Positions 50,275 to 58,443 of a stretch of DNA of 64,000 nt are shown here, in pieces (the first letter of the stretch is position 1; each line of letters opens with the position of its first letter). The notes beneath the pieces are model-generated. The model saw only the letters and a list, made by a program, of their open reading frames with translations, did not search any database and had not been told where the DNA came from. The stretch is from Streptomyces sp. NBC_00083 (GTDB lineage: Bacteria > Actinomycetota > Actinomycetes > Streptomycetales > Streptomycetaceae), in assembly GCF_026343295.1 (NCBI RefSeq), contig NZ_JAPELY010000001.1:124001-188000 (forward strand), written 5' to 3'. The translations under genes were made by a program, and so were the position numbers.

Positions 50275-51954
50275 CTACCGGCCCCTGTGGGGGTTGTACA
50301 TCCCCTTCGGGAGGTACGTCGACGTGGGAACGTTCTGCGTCTCGCAGAACTGGCGGAGCGTCTGGCGGGGCCGGGCGCCCTTGCCCTCCTTGGCGGGCGG
50401 GGCCTCGTCCGTGAGGTACGGGATGTAGACCCATTCGCCCCGGGCCTGCGCCCCGGCCAGCGGCTTCCCGTAGTACTCGTACCCGCCGCCGATCTCCGCG
50501 GGCTTCAGGTCGTGGTAGCGGCCCGCCCTGATCGCGGCGGCCGGGATCTTGAAGAAGGTGTAGCCGGTGATGTGCGCGCGGTTGACCTTCAGGTCGGCGG
50601 CGAGCTCGTCCACCGTCTGCCCGTTGTCGACCTCGGTCCACTTCGCGGGGTCGAAGTCGGCGACGGAACGGTCCTTGGTGAGGCGCAGGATGCCCGTCAG
50701 GGTCTTGACGATGTCGTCGTTGCCCAGGGCGGGGTTCTTGAGCTTGTCGCCGAGGCCGGTCAGTTGACCGAATTCCTTCGGGTCCATGCCGTTGAAGTAC
50801 TTGCCGTCGGTGTCGATGTCGTCGCCGTTGGCCGACGGCTCGGCCCGGATCGAGGTGTTGGGTCCGACGAACTGGTTGCCGGCCTGCCACTCGAAGAACG
50901 AGTGGCGGATGTCCCCGAAGGAGATCCCGCGCTCGGACTCGCTGTCCGCGTTGGCGGGGTCGGCCAGCCGCTTCTGGAGCGCCCTGCGGTATGCGGCGGT
51001 GTTCTCGTTCTCCGGCACGAGGACCCTGAGATTGGTCAGCGTCGCCGCGGTGATCACCTTGGGCACCGCGGCGGTGAGGACCTTCATGCGCTCCTCGTCG
51101 GTGAGCTTGCCGAGGGCGCCGGTCAGGGTGGAGTGGGCCACGATGTGGTGCGCGGTCGTCGTCCAGCCGTCCTGGTCAACGGGCTTGGCGTACGGGTTGC
51201 CCCCGCGCCGCTGCACGGCGGGCGCCGACGACGGTGTCGCCAGGGCCCGCTGGGCGGTCACCGGGCCGTCCGCGACGGAGCGCTGCGCGGCCACCTGGCT
51301 CTCCGGCGCGGGGCCCGACATGACGCGGCTGGCGTTGGCCTCCGCCTCGCGTTCGAACCGGTCGGAGGGGTCGGAGACCTTGAGCCCCGAGCCGTTGTCG
51401 GTGCCCGCGACGGGGCCCTGGCGCTGCTGGATGACGTGGGTCAGCTCGTGGGCGAGGGTGTGCTTGTCGGCGCCGCCGTCACCGATGACGACATGGCTGC
51501 CCGAGGTGTACGCGCGGGCGCCGACCTCCGCCGCGGAGGCCTTGGCGGCGCTGTCGTTGTGGATGCGTACGTCGGAGAAGTCCGCGCCGAGCCGGGACTC
51601 CATGTCGCTGCGGGTCGAGTCGTCCAGCGGACGCCCGCCGCTGCGCAGCACGTCGTGCACGGCGGAACGCTGCACCTGCGGCCCGGCCGCACGCTGCACC
51701 GCGGGCCGCTCCGCCTGCTGGTGGCCGCAGCCCGCGCCGTGCTGGTGCCGCTCCTGCTCGGCCGCCTGGGCGCCGGGGTGACCCGCGTGGCGGAGCATCT
51801 GCACCACGGCGGCGTTGCCCGCGCTCCCCTGGAGGGCGAGCAGCCCCGGGGGCTGTGCTCCGGGCGCGTCTGCCGGTACGGTCGCCGGAGCGCGGCCGGG
51901 TGTACGGCCGGTCCTCTCGGACCCCGGTCGTCCGGCCTTGCCTTCAGCGCGCAT
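50275..51954 (-). CDS. DUF4157 (eCIS-core) protein with C-terminal HHIxxH domain
   Basis: This 559-residue protein has no signal peptide. Near 38-54 is the motif LLALQGSAGNAAVVQML, seen at the N-terminus of proteins linked to extracellular contractile injection systems (eCIS). DUF4157 follows (about 105-210), with ADFSDVRIHNDSAAKASAAEVGARAYTSGSHVVIG and a complete metalloprotease motif HTLAHELTHVIQQ (HExxH at 168-172), then DRFEREAEANA as possible third ligand. The C-terminal region (about 260-559) begins TTTAHHIVAHSTL and resembles no family I can name; the HHIxxH could be a nuclease-like motif. It is probably an injected effector or toxin. No eCIS structural genes are in the window. Confidence 0.82.
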   Translation of the reverse strand: MRAEGKAGRPGSERTGRTPGRAPATVPADAPGAQPPGLLALQGSAGNAAVVQMLRHAGHPGAQAAEQERHQHGAGCGHQQAERPAVQRAAGPQVQRSAVHDVLRSGGRPLDDSTRSDMESRLGADFSDVRIHNDSAAKASAAEVGARAYTSGSHVVIGDGGADKHTLAHELTHVIQQRQGPVAGTDNGSGLKVSDPSDRFEREAEANASRVMSGPAPESQVAAQRSVADGPVTAQRALATPSSAPAVQRRGGNPYAKPVDQDGWTTTAHHIVAHSTLTGALGKLTDEERMKVLTAAVPKVITAATLTNLRVLVPENENTAAYRRALQKRLADPANADSESERGISFGDIRHSFFEWQAGNQFVGPNTSIRAEPSANGDDIDTDGKYFNGMDPKEFGQLTGLGDKLKNPALGNDDIVKTLTGILRLTKDRSVADFDPAKWTEVDNGQTVDELAADLKVNRAHITGYTFFKIPAAAIRAGRYHDLKPAEIGGGYEYYGKPLAGAQARGEWVYIPYLTDEAPPAKEGKGARPRQTLRQFCETQNVPTSTYLPKGMYNPHRGR

Positions 51955-52062
51955 GGTGCCTCTTCCCGCGGAGTGAACACAGCTGTGTTCCTGCCTACCG
52001 GATCCGGCCAGGTCCGCAGAAGGTCCGCGAGGGCAGCGTCGGGGGTCCGCTTGGGCAGGCGG

Positions 52063-52713
52063 TCAGGGCCAGAGGAGTTCACGGGTCCAGGCGGCGCCTT
52101 CGCGGCGGTAGCGCAGCCGTACGTGGCGCCGGCGCGCGTCGCCCTGGAAGAACTCGACCTCCGTCGGGTCGAGAACGTACCGGGTCCAGGTGGGCACGGG
52201 GAGGGCCGGGTCCGCCTCGGCGCGCTCCCAGGCGGCAGCCGAAGCCGCCTCCAACTCGCTCCGACTGCCGAGGACTTCGCTCATCCGGCCGACGAGCGCG
52301 GCGGCCAGGGCGCCGGTCGAGCGGGCGTGCAGATCGGCCTGCGCCGCCGCCGGGCTGCCCTGCGTGACGGGTCCGCGCACCCGCACCTGGCGCCCGACCA
52401 CCGGCCAGTAAAAGGAGAGCGCGGCGGTGGGGTGCGCGGCGAGCTGCTGCCCCTTCGCGCTGGTGGAGTGCGAACCGAAGTGCCAGCCGTCGTCGTCGGC
52501 GTCGTGGAGCGTGAGGGTACGGATGTCCGGGTCGCCGTGCGGGTCGACGGTGGCGAGCGCCATGGTGTGCGGCTCGACCTGGCCCGCCTGCGCGGCGTGC
52601 GTCAGCCATTCCTGGAACAGGGGGAGGGGTGTTCGGGGGGTGTCGGCCGGGTCGAAGTGGGGGAGGTCTGTGTCCCAGACGCGGAGGGTGTGGAGCAGCT
52701 GCCGGAATTCCAT
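52063..52713 (-). CDS. Pyridoxamine-phosphate-oxidase-fold flavoprotein
   Basis: This 216-residue PNPOx-like protein has PLFQEWLTHAAQAGQVEPHTMALATVDPHGDPDIRTLTLHDADDDGWHFGSHS (FMN-site pattern), SAKGQQLAAHPTAALSFYWPVVGRQVRVRGP, and a C-terminal PTEVEFFQGDARRRHVRLRYRREG. It has the overall plan of pdxH but lacks its substrate-binding consensus (the WQG-RLHDR-type end is FFQGDARRRHVRLRY), so it is more likely an FMN-dependent oxidoreductase of another specificity. ATG 52713 is used; the upstream extension crosses into repeat block 5. No operator precedes it. Confidence 0.8.
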   Translation of the reverse strand: MEFRQLLHTLRVWDTDLPHFDPADTPRTPLPLFQEWLTHAAQAGQVEPHTMALATVDPHGDPDIRTLTLHDADDDGWHFGSHSTSAKGQQLAAHPTAALSFYWPVVGRQVRVRGPVTQGSPAAAQADLHARSTGALAAALVGRMSEVLGSRSELEAASAAAWERAEADPALPVPTWTRYVLDPTEVEFFQGDARRRHVRLRYRREGAAWTRELLWP

Positions 52714-52739
52714 ACCCCCATTCTCCAGGGAGCCCCACG

Positions 52740-53318
52740 TCTCCCTTGGCAGGGCGCCTGGCCTCGGCATCTTCAGCCCGTCCGGCGTTTGAGGACGAGC
52801 GCGCCCTTTCAGCCGGTCCGGCGTTTGAGGACGAGCGCCTTTCGGGCGCGAACGGGGTCTGGGGCGGAGCCCCAGGGGTCTGTACCTCAGCCCGTTCCAT
52901 GACCCCCGGAGGGTTTCGGGAAGGGGTGGGGTGGGGCATCCCCCGGGGTCTGGGGCGGAGCCCCAGCAACCCCGGCTTTCGTCTGCGGACCGTGCCCGCG
53001 TCTCGCGCAGTTCCCCGCGCCCCTAAAGACGTAGGGCACCCGGAGTCGCATCCACGGCCCGCGCCCACCGCGCCGGAGCCGCGCAAACGGCACAGCCCCG
53101 TGCCCCCGGTAGGGCACCCGGAGTCGCAGCCCGCACCCGCGCCCACCGCGGCGGAGCCGCGCAAACGGCACAGCCCCGCGCCCCTGAAGACGTAGGGCAC
53201 CCGGAGCCGCAGCCCCCGGCCCGCGCCCACCGCGGCGGAGCCGCGCAAACGGCACAGCCCCGTGCCCCCGGTAGGGCACCCGGCACCGAGCCCGCCACCC
53301 GCGTCCACCCCCGCAGAG
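52740..53318. repeat. Intergenic repeat mosaic, block 5
   Basis: This block has the same order and orientation as block 1: GTCCGGCGTTTGAGGACGAG twice (52780-52840), GGCGCGAACGGGGTCTGGGG, the hairpin CTGGGGCGGAGCCCCAG twice, the CCCCCGGAGGGTTTCGGGAA module, and the GCGCAGTTCCCCGCGCCCCT module. Then come four copies of a unit of about 60 bases containing GTAGGGCACCCGG and GCGGAGCCGCGCAAA (about 53030-53285). It is almost a duplicate of block 1, 45 kb away. Confidence 0.75.
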
Positions 53319-54500
53319 CTAGGTGCGGCTCAGGATGAGGGTTCCTGCGGAGCAGAACCAGCCACCCGTGCCCGACGCCACGGCCAGCTCCGGCAAGCTC
53401 CCGTCGGCACGACGAACCTGCCCACCCCCACCCTCCCCCCGAAGCTGCCGCACCGCCTCGACCACGAGGAACAACCCCCGCATCCCGGGATGGCACGCGG
53501 ACAGCCCACCTCCGTCCGTGTTGACCGGAAGCGCGCCGTCCCGCAACAGCCGCCCCTTCTCGACGAACGCCCCGCCCTCCCCCTTCGCGCAGAACCCCAG
53601 GTCCTCCAGGGTCACCAGCGTCATATAGGTGAACGCGTCGTACACCTCGGCGAGGTCGATGTCCCCGGGGCGCACCCCGGCCCGCTCGAAGGCCAGCCGG
53701 CCCGACTCCGCCGCCGGGGACACCGTGAAGTCCTCCCACTCCGACATCGCCGTGTGCGAGACCGACGTGCCCGAACCCAGCACCCACACCGGTGACTTGA
53801 CGGTGTCGGGCACGTACTCCTCGGCCACGAGCAGCACCGCGCACCCCCCGTCGGAGCGGATGCAGCAGTGCAGCTTCGTGAAGGGGTCCGCGATCATCGG
53901 CCCCGACAGGACCTCGTCGACGGTGATCGGATCGCGGAACATCGCGTCCGGGTTGGTCGCCGCGTTGGCCCGCGCCTGCACCGCGACCTCCGCCAACTGC
54001 TCGACGGTCGTGCCGAATTGGTGCATGTGGCGCCGCGCCGCCATCGCGTACTTGGCGATGAGCGTATGCCCGTACGCCACCTCGAACTGGAGCGGGCCCC
54101 GGCTGCCGAACGACAGGTTCGAGGTGCGTCGCCCCGCCTTGATGTCGGCGCGCGCGGTCGACCCGTATACGAGGAGGACGGCCCGTGCGTGCCCCGCGGC
54201 GATCGCCTCGGCGGCGTGCGCGGCCATGACCTCCCAGGTGGCGCCGCCCACGGAGGTGGAGTCGACCCAGGTGGGCCGGAGCCCGAGGTACTCGGCGACC
54301 TCCACCGGCGCGAGCGTGCCGAGCCCCGCCGAGGCGAACCCGTCGACGACGGAGCGGTCGAGCCCGGAGTCGGCGAGGGCGCGCCGTGCGGCCTGCGCGT
54401 GCAGGGCGTAGGGGGTGAGGTCGTCCACGCGTCCGGTGTCGGACAGGGCGACGCCGACGACAGCGACCTTGCGGGGGCGTCCCGTTGAGGATGACGTCAT
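53319..54500 (-). CDS. Thiolase-like lipid-transfer protein (Ltp2-type aldolase)
   Basis: This 393-residue thiolase-superfamily protein is of the SCPx/Ltp class: KVAVVGVALSDTGRVDDLTPYALHAQAARRALADSG, GFASAGLGTL, DSTSVGGATWEVMAAHAAEAIAAG (where true thiolases carry the acyl Cys), VYDAFTYMTLVTLEDLGFC (the Tyr block), and VNTDGGGLSACHPGMRGLF. The missing Cys and the Tyr block fit Ltp2-type retro-aldolases, which need a DUF35 partner; one is encoded at 49849. ATG 54500 lies only four bases from a CTGACG operator, so the leader is minimal. Its 3' end abuts repeat block 5. Confidence 0.88.
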   Translation of the reverse strand: MTSSSTGRPRKVAVVGVALSDTGRVDDLTPYALHAQAARRALADSGLDRSVVDGFASAGLGTLAPVEVAEYLGLRPTWVDSTSVGGATWEVMAAHAAEAIAAGHARAVLLVYGSTARADIKAGRRTSNLSFGSRGPLQFEVAYGHTLIAKYAMAARRHMHQFGTTVEQLAEVAVQARANAATNPDAMFRDPITVDEVLSGPMIADPFTKLHCCIRSDGGCAVLLVAEEYVPDTVKSPVWVLGSGTSVSHTAMSEWEDFTVSPAAESGRLAFERAGVRPGDIDLAEVYDAFTYMTLVTLEDLGFCAKGEGGAFVEKGRLLRDGALPVNTDGGGLSACHPGMRGLFLVVEAVRQLRGEGGGGQVRRADGSLPELAVASGTGGWFCSAGTLILSRT

Positions 54501-54504
54501 ATAT

Positions 54505-54519
54505 CTGACGGTACATCAG
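54505..54519. promoter_or_regulatory. CTGACG operator 9
   Basis: CTGACGGTACATCAG lies four bases upstream of the Ltp-like start, in the 159-base gap to the divergent acyl-CoA dehydrogenase. Confidence 0.7.
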
Positions 54520-54609
54520 ATGTTCGGCCGGGCCGAGGGCTCCGCGGAACCTCGCACCCGCCGAAGAACTGCGCGCGCGGCCTGTGCATCTGCGGGCCCC
54601 GCGCCTAAC

Positions 54610-54624
54610 ATGACGCCCCGTCAG
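54610..54624. promoter_or_regulatory. CTGACG operator 10
   Basis: ATGACGCCCCGTCAG has one mismatch, in the first half. It lies 35 bases before the acyl-CoA dehydrogenase start and shares the divergent promoter region with operator 9. Confidence 0.65.
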
Positions 54625-54659
54625 TTCAGAGGCCAGGCCTCTGGGGGAGGAGCCCGCCG

Positions 54660-55847
54660 ATGGACGCCACCTTCACCGCGGAACAGGACGAGATCCGCCG
54701 CACCCTGCACGAACTGCTCACCAAGCACTGCGGCCCACAGGAGGTGAAGAGCGCCGTACGGACCCCGCTCGGGTACGACGGCGCCCTGTGGGCCCGGCTC
54801 TCCGCCGAGCTAGGGCTCGCGGGGCTCGCGCTGCCCGAGGAGTACGCCGGAGTCGGCTGCACCACGGCCGAACTCGCCCTGGCCTGCGAGGAGATCGGCC
54901 GCGTCCTGCTGCCGTCACCGCTGCTCGCCACCGCCGTGCTCGCCGCGCCGCTCGTCGCGGCCCTCGGCACCGGCGCCCAGAAGGCCGCGCTGCTCCCGCC
55001 CCTCGCCCGGGGCGAGCGCGGCGCCACCCTCGTCGTGCCCGGCACCGGTCTCGCCCTCGCGCTCGGCCTCACCGGCGAGAGCACGGACGGCGGGTGGGCC
55101 GGGGGCGGCCGGGCCGGCGGCGTGCAGGCGCGGCGGACACCGGACGGCGCCTGGCGGCTGTACGGGGAGGCCGGGCAGGTGCTCGACGGGCACAGTGCCG
55201 GACTGCTCCTGGTCGCCGCGCACACCGGCGGCTTCGCCCGCAGCCGCACCCTGCTCTTCGCCGTGGACGGCGAGGCGGCCGGCCTGCACCGCAGCCGGCA
55301 GACCACCCTCGACGAGACCCGCACCCAGGCGAGGGTGCAACTGAGGCATGTGGAAGGGGAGTTGCTCGGCAACGACGAGGACGTCGATGTGCACGGGGCG
55401 CTCGCCGACGTCGGCCGCACCGCCGCCGCCTGCCTCGCCGCCGAGGCGGTCGGCGCGGCGAGCGAGGCGCTGGAGCGGACCGTGGCCTACGTCAAGGAGC
55501 GTGAGCAGTTCGGGCGGGCCATCGGCTCCTTCCAGGCGGTCAAGCACCGGCTCGCCGACCTGTACGTACAGGTGCAGGCGGCCAGGTCGGCGGCGTACTA
55601 CGCGGCCTGGGACCCCGGCGCCGGCGCCCTCGCGCTCGCCCAGGGACTCGACGCGCTGCGGTCCGCCGCGTCCGAGGCCGTCCAGCTGCACGGCGGCATC
55701 GGCTTCACCTGGGAGCACGAGGCGCACCTCTACTTCAAGCGGGCCGCCGCCGACGAGCTGCTCTTCGGGCCGGTGCACCGGCTGCGCGGTCACGCCGCCG
55801 AGCGGGCCGGCCTCTTCGGCCCCGCCGCACACGGGGCGACCGCGTGA
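54660..55847 (+). CDS. Acyl-CoA dehydrogenase
   Basis: This 395-residue acyl-CoA dehydrogenase is of the FadE partner type: MDATFTAEQDEIRRTLHELL, LALPEEYAGVGCTTAELALACEEIGRVLLPSPLL, REQFGRAIGSFQAVKHRLADLYV, and QLHGGIGFTWEHEAHLYFKRA. The middle domain has an extra Gly-rich loop (TDGGWAGGGRAGG). ATG 54660 follows GGGAGGAG. Its C-terminal block matches the short partner chain at 28657, so it may pair with the larger chain at 33091. It overlaps the next gene as GTGA, and operator 10 precedes it. Confidence 0.88.
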   Translation: MDATFTAEQDEIRRTLHELLTKHCGPQEVKSAVRTPLGYDGALWARLSAELGLAGLALPEEYAGVGCTTAELALACEEIGRVLLPSPLLATAVLAAPLVAALGTGAQKAALLPPLARGERGATLVVPGTGLALALGLTGESTDGGWAGGGRAGGVQARRTPDGAWRLYGEAGQVLDGHSAGLLLVAAHTGGFARSRTLLFAVDGEAAGLHRSRQTTLDETRTQARVQLRHVEGELLGNDEDVDVHGALADVGRTAAACLAAEAVGAASEALERTVAYVKEREQFGRAIGSFQAVKHRLADLYVQVQAARSAAYYAAWDPGAGALALAQGLDALRSAASEAVQLHGGIGFTWEHEAHLYFKRAAADELLFGPVHRLRGHAAERAGLFGPAAHGATA

Positions 55848-56374
55848 AGCCGGGCGGCACCAAGGCCGCACCCGGGGTGCGGCTCATGCAGAAGGTGTCC
55901 TCCACGCGGGCGTTCGCCAAGGTCGCCCCGCACCTCGTGCCCGCCATGGACCGGGCCGTGCACCGCCTCACCCGGGGCAGGGTCATCCTCAGCGCGCAGA
56001 TGCTGCCCGGGGCCATCCTGACGGCGCGCGGCGCCAAGTCCGGTCTGCCGCGCACCACTCCGCTGGCCTGCATGCCGGAGGGCGCGAGCGGGACGTGGGT
56101 GCTCATCGGGTCCAACTTCGGGCGCCCGGGGCATCCGGCGTGGACCGGGAACCTGCTCGCCCACCCGGACGCCGAGATCAGCTGGAAGGGCCGGACCATC
56201 GCGGTGCGGGCCCGGCTGCTGCAAGGGGAGGAGCGCGCCGCTGCCTGGCGGGCGGCGCTCGACTTCTGGCCGCCGTACGCCACTTACCAGTCCCGGATCG
56301 AGCGCGAGATCCGGCTCTTCCGTCTGGAGCCCAGGCCCGACGGGCCGAGCGGGGGACCGGCGTCCGGGACCTGA
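55844..56374 (+). CDS. Deazaflavin (F420)-dependent nitroreductase-family protein
   Basis: This 176-residue DUF385/Ddn-family split barrel has LSAQMLPGAILTARGAKSGLPRTTPLACMPEG, WVLIGSNFGRPGHPAWTGNLLAHPDAEISWKG, and AVRARLLQGEERAAAWRAALDFWPPYATYQ. Members bind F420H2 (or flavin/fatty acid) and reduce varied substrates. In this regulon it could reduce an enone or similar bond. GTG 55844 overlaps the dehydrogenase stop as GTGA, tying it to the operator-10 operon. A strong hairpin follows. Confidence 0.87.
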   Translation: MKPGGTKAAPGVRLMQKVSSTRAFAKVAPHLVPAMDRAVHRLTRGRVILSAQMLPGAILTARGAKSGLPRTTPLACMPEGASGTWVLIGSNFGRPGHPAWTGNLLAHPDAEISWKGRTIAVRARLLQGEERAAAWRAALDFWPPYATYQSRIEREIRLFRLEPRPDGPSGGPASGT

Positions 56375-56417
56375 GGGGCGGGCGCGCGTACCGGAACGCC
56401 GGGCGCGCAGACGGGAA

Positions 56418-56462
56418 CGCCGACGGCGGTCATCCCCGTGCGGGGGTGAACCGCCGTCGGCG
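56418..56462. terminator. Strong hairpin between the F420 protein and TetR genes
   Basis: Arms CGCCGACGGCGGT (56418-56430) and ACCGCCGTCGGCG (56450-56462) are perfect complements, and the interior CCCC/GGGG pairs too. It lies between the convergent stops at 56374 and 56505. Confidence 0.75.
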
Positions 56463-56504
56463 CGACAGGACTTGCTCGGCGGACGGGGTACTCGCGTACC
56501 CCGG

Positions 56505-57152
56505 TTACTTCGTCGGCTTCTTGCCCGTGATGCCCAGGTGGACCAAGAGCGCCAGGTTCGGGCGGAGTTCGGCCTGTTTGACGCCCCAGGTCTGGAAGCC
56601 CTTCTGGTGCGAGGCCACCGACGCGAGCATCGCGACGAGGGAGCCCGCCATCGCCGCGGGGCTGACGTCCTTGTCGACCTTGCCCTTGGTCTGGAGCTCG
56701 GTGACCGCGTCCGTAAGGGAGTTGGTGACCGAGTTCAGGATCTTCATGCGGATCTTGTAGAAGCGTTTGTCGCCCTCGGCGGCGCCCAGATCGACGACCC
56801 GCAGGATCGCGTCGTTCTTCCGCCAGAAGTCGAGGAAGCCCTCGACGAGCTCCTCGGCCGTCTGCCAGCCCGCCCGGCCGACCCAGGAGCGGCCCTCGAC
56901 CAGAGCGGTCAACCCGGCGCCCTCCTTGGCCATTTCCTCCGCGATCTCCAGGACGGCGCCCTCGACGTCGGGGAAGTACTGGTAGAAGGTCGCGGGTGAA
57001 GTGCCCGCCTTCCGGGCCACATCGATGACTTTTACGTCCCGGTACGGCGACGAGCTGAGCATCTCACTGAGGCAGTCGAGCAGCTTCTGCCGTGTCGCCT
57101 GGCCGCGTCGGCCGGCCACGCGGCCGTCGACGGTGCGTACTTGTCCTGTCAT
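56505..57152 (-). CDS. TetR-family regulator, candidate repressor of the CTGACG regulon
   Basis: This 215-residue TetR repressor has an N-terminal HTH: TRQKLLDCLSEMLSSSPYRDVKVIDVARKAGTSPATFYQYFPDVEGAVLEIAEE (about 20-74). It has an all-helical ligand domain (ILRVVDLGAAEGDKRFYKIRMKILNSVTNSLTDAVTEL) and a basic C-terminus. It is the only TetR gene in the window and sits beside operator-bearing acyl-CoA genes. A degenerate CTGACG site overlaps its own start codon, suggesting autoregulation. By analogy with acyl-CoA-responsive TetR regulators, its ligand may be a pathway CoA thioester. Direct control of the regulon is inferred. Confidence 0.85.
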   Translation of the reverse strand: MTGQVRTVDGRVAGRRGQATRQKLLDCLSEMLSSSPYRDVKVIDVARKAGTSPATFYQYFPDVEGAVLEIAEEMAKEGAGLTALVEGRSWVGRAGWQTAEELVEGFLDFWRKNDAILRVVDLGAAEGDKRFYKIRMKILNSVTNSLTDAVTELQTKGKVDKDVSPAAMAGSLVAMLASVASHQKGFQTWGVKQAELRPNLALLVHLGITGKKPTK

Positions 57153-57160
57153 GCCGTCAG
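57146..57160. promoter_or_regulatory. CTGACG operator 11 (degenerate)
   Basis: CTGTCATGCCGTCAG has one perfect half (CGTCAG) and a 4-of-6 second half. It overlaps the start codon of the TetR gene, the position expected for autorepression. Confidence 0.4.
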
Positions 57161-57490
57161 CTTACCGAGGGGTGATCGGAGCGCTATTCGGCCGAGTGCA
57201 AATGGGGGCCCGGGTGCGATGCGCGCCCCCGAGCGCGCGGAACCGGCCCGTCGGGCGCTGCCGCCGGGCGGTCCCGGGGTGGCCGGATCCCGTCCACCAC
57301 TCGAATGGTGTTATCAACAGCCTGTGGACAACTTTGGTGGACAAGTCGTGCGGCGCCTGGGCCGAGCGCACCGCCGGTGCCCGAAAAGCGGCCATATGTT
57401 CGATTGATGCGCCCGCGTCGGACGTGAGGCCTCATTAGCTTGGCCCCGACGGCACCGCACGAGTCGGCACCTCAGGAAGGAAACAGGCGC
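57153..57490. other. 338-base intergenic region with a DnaA-box cluster
   Basis: No gene is supported. The left part is the TetR promoter region. An AT-richer central stretch (57300-57345) holds three DnaA-box-like nonamers. The right end carries the AGGAAGGAAA ribosome site of the VOC gene. Confidence 0.6.
57311..57344. promoter_or_regulatory. Cluster of DnaA-box-like sequences
   Basis: TTATCAACA (57311), TGTGGACAA (57323, an exact inverse of the DnaA box TTGTCCACA) and GGTGGACAA (57336, one mismatch) lie within 34 bases. One is perfect and two are near matches. No replication genes are nearby, so this is not oriC. Confidence 0.55.
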
Positions 57491-58285
57491 ATGGGCGGAT
57501 ATCCGGAAGGCGCGCCGTGCTGGGCCGACGTCTCGCTCTCCGACGTCGCGGCCGGCCGGCGGTTCTACGGCGAGCTCCTCGGCTGGACCTTCGACGAGGA
57601 GAGCGACGACCAGCGGTACGGGCAGTACACCAACGCCTACCGGGAGGGGCGGCGCGTCGCCGCACTCCAGTCCAAGCGGGACGGCCGCATGCCGACCACG
57701 TGGACCGTCTACTTCGCCGCGCCCGACGTCCGCGCCCTGACCGCCCGGGTCCGTGCGGCAGGCGGCCAGGTCATCACCGACCCGATGCCGGTGCCGCCGC
57801 ACGGCACGATGGCGGTCGCCGCCGACCCGGGCGGCGCCGTCTTCGGCCTCTGGCAGGGCGAGGCGCACGCCGGCTTCGAGCGCACCCGCGAGCCCGGCTC
57901 GTTCTGCTGGACCGAGGTCTACACCCGCGACAAGGACCAGGCCGACGCGTTCTACGAGTCCGTCTTCGGCTACCTCGGCGCGAGCCCCGGCAGCGCCGAC
58001 GAGCTGGGCGCCGACATGCGGACCTGGTCGCTGCCCGGCACCGAACCGGGGCCCGGCACGGCCGTCGCCGCCCGCGCCCTGATGTCGCCGGCCTTCCCCG
58101 CCGCCCTGCCCGACCACTTCCTCGTCTACTTCCTCGTCGGGGACTGCGACGCGACGGCCGACGCCTGCACCCGGCTCGGCGGCCGGGTCACCGCCGCGCC
58201 GTTCGACATCCAGTACGGGCGGATGGCGGTCCTCAACGACAACCAGGGCGCCACCTTCGCCGTCCTCCAGGGCGCGGACACGTAA
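57491..58285 (+). CDS. VOC/glyoxalase-fold protein, two domains
   Basis: This 264-residue protein is made of two vicinal-oxygen-chelate modules. Module 1 (about 8-120) begins PCWADVSLSDVAAGRRFYGELLGWTFDEE and ends DPGGAVFGLWQ. Module 2 (about 133-262) begins GSFCWTEVYTRDKDQADAFYESVFGYLG and ends DNQGATFAVLQG. This tandem pattern is common in Streptomyces and may serve in antibiotic resistance or as a dioxygenase or isomerase; the specific reaction is unknown. ATG 57491 follows AGGAAGGAAA. It lies between the TetR gene and afsK. Confidence 0.85.
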   Translation: MGGYPEGAPCWADVSLSDVAAGRRFYGELLGWTFDEESDDQRYGQYTNAYREGRRVAALQSKRDGRMPTTWTVYFAAPDVRALTARVRAAGGQVITDPMPVPPHGTMAVAADPGGAVFGLWQGEAHAGFERTREPGSFCWTEVYTRDKDQADAFYESVFGYLGASPGSADELGADMRTWSLPGTEPGPGTAVAARALMSPAFPAALPDHFLVYFLVGDCDATADACTRLGGRVTAAPFDIQYGRMAVLNDNQGATFAVLQGADT

Positions 58286-58443
58286 CCGCGCGGGGGTCCG
58301 GGATGCCCCCGATCGCGGGAGAACGTCCAGGTCTCGACCCGGGTTGGCCACCGACCACCTCCGGCAGGGAGAATCGGGGTGCCGCGTGAGACGCTGCACG
58401 GGGCCGCATTCATGCACGGCCCGTACGGGGAGGTGGCAGGCAA

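Noticed and set aside
57311..57344. Replication origin
   Set aside because: Only three DnaA-like boxes and no dnaA, dnaN or rnpA nearby. Streptomyces oriC has many more boxes.
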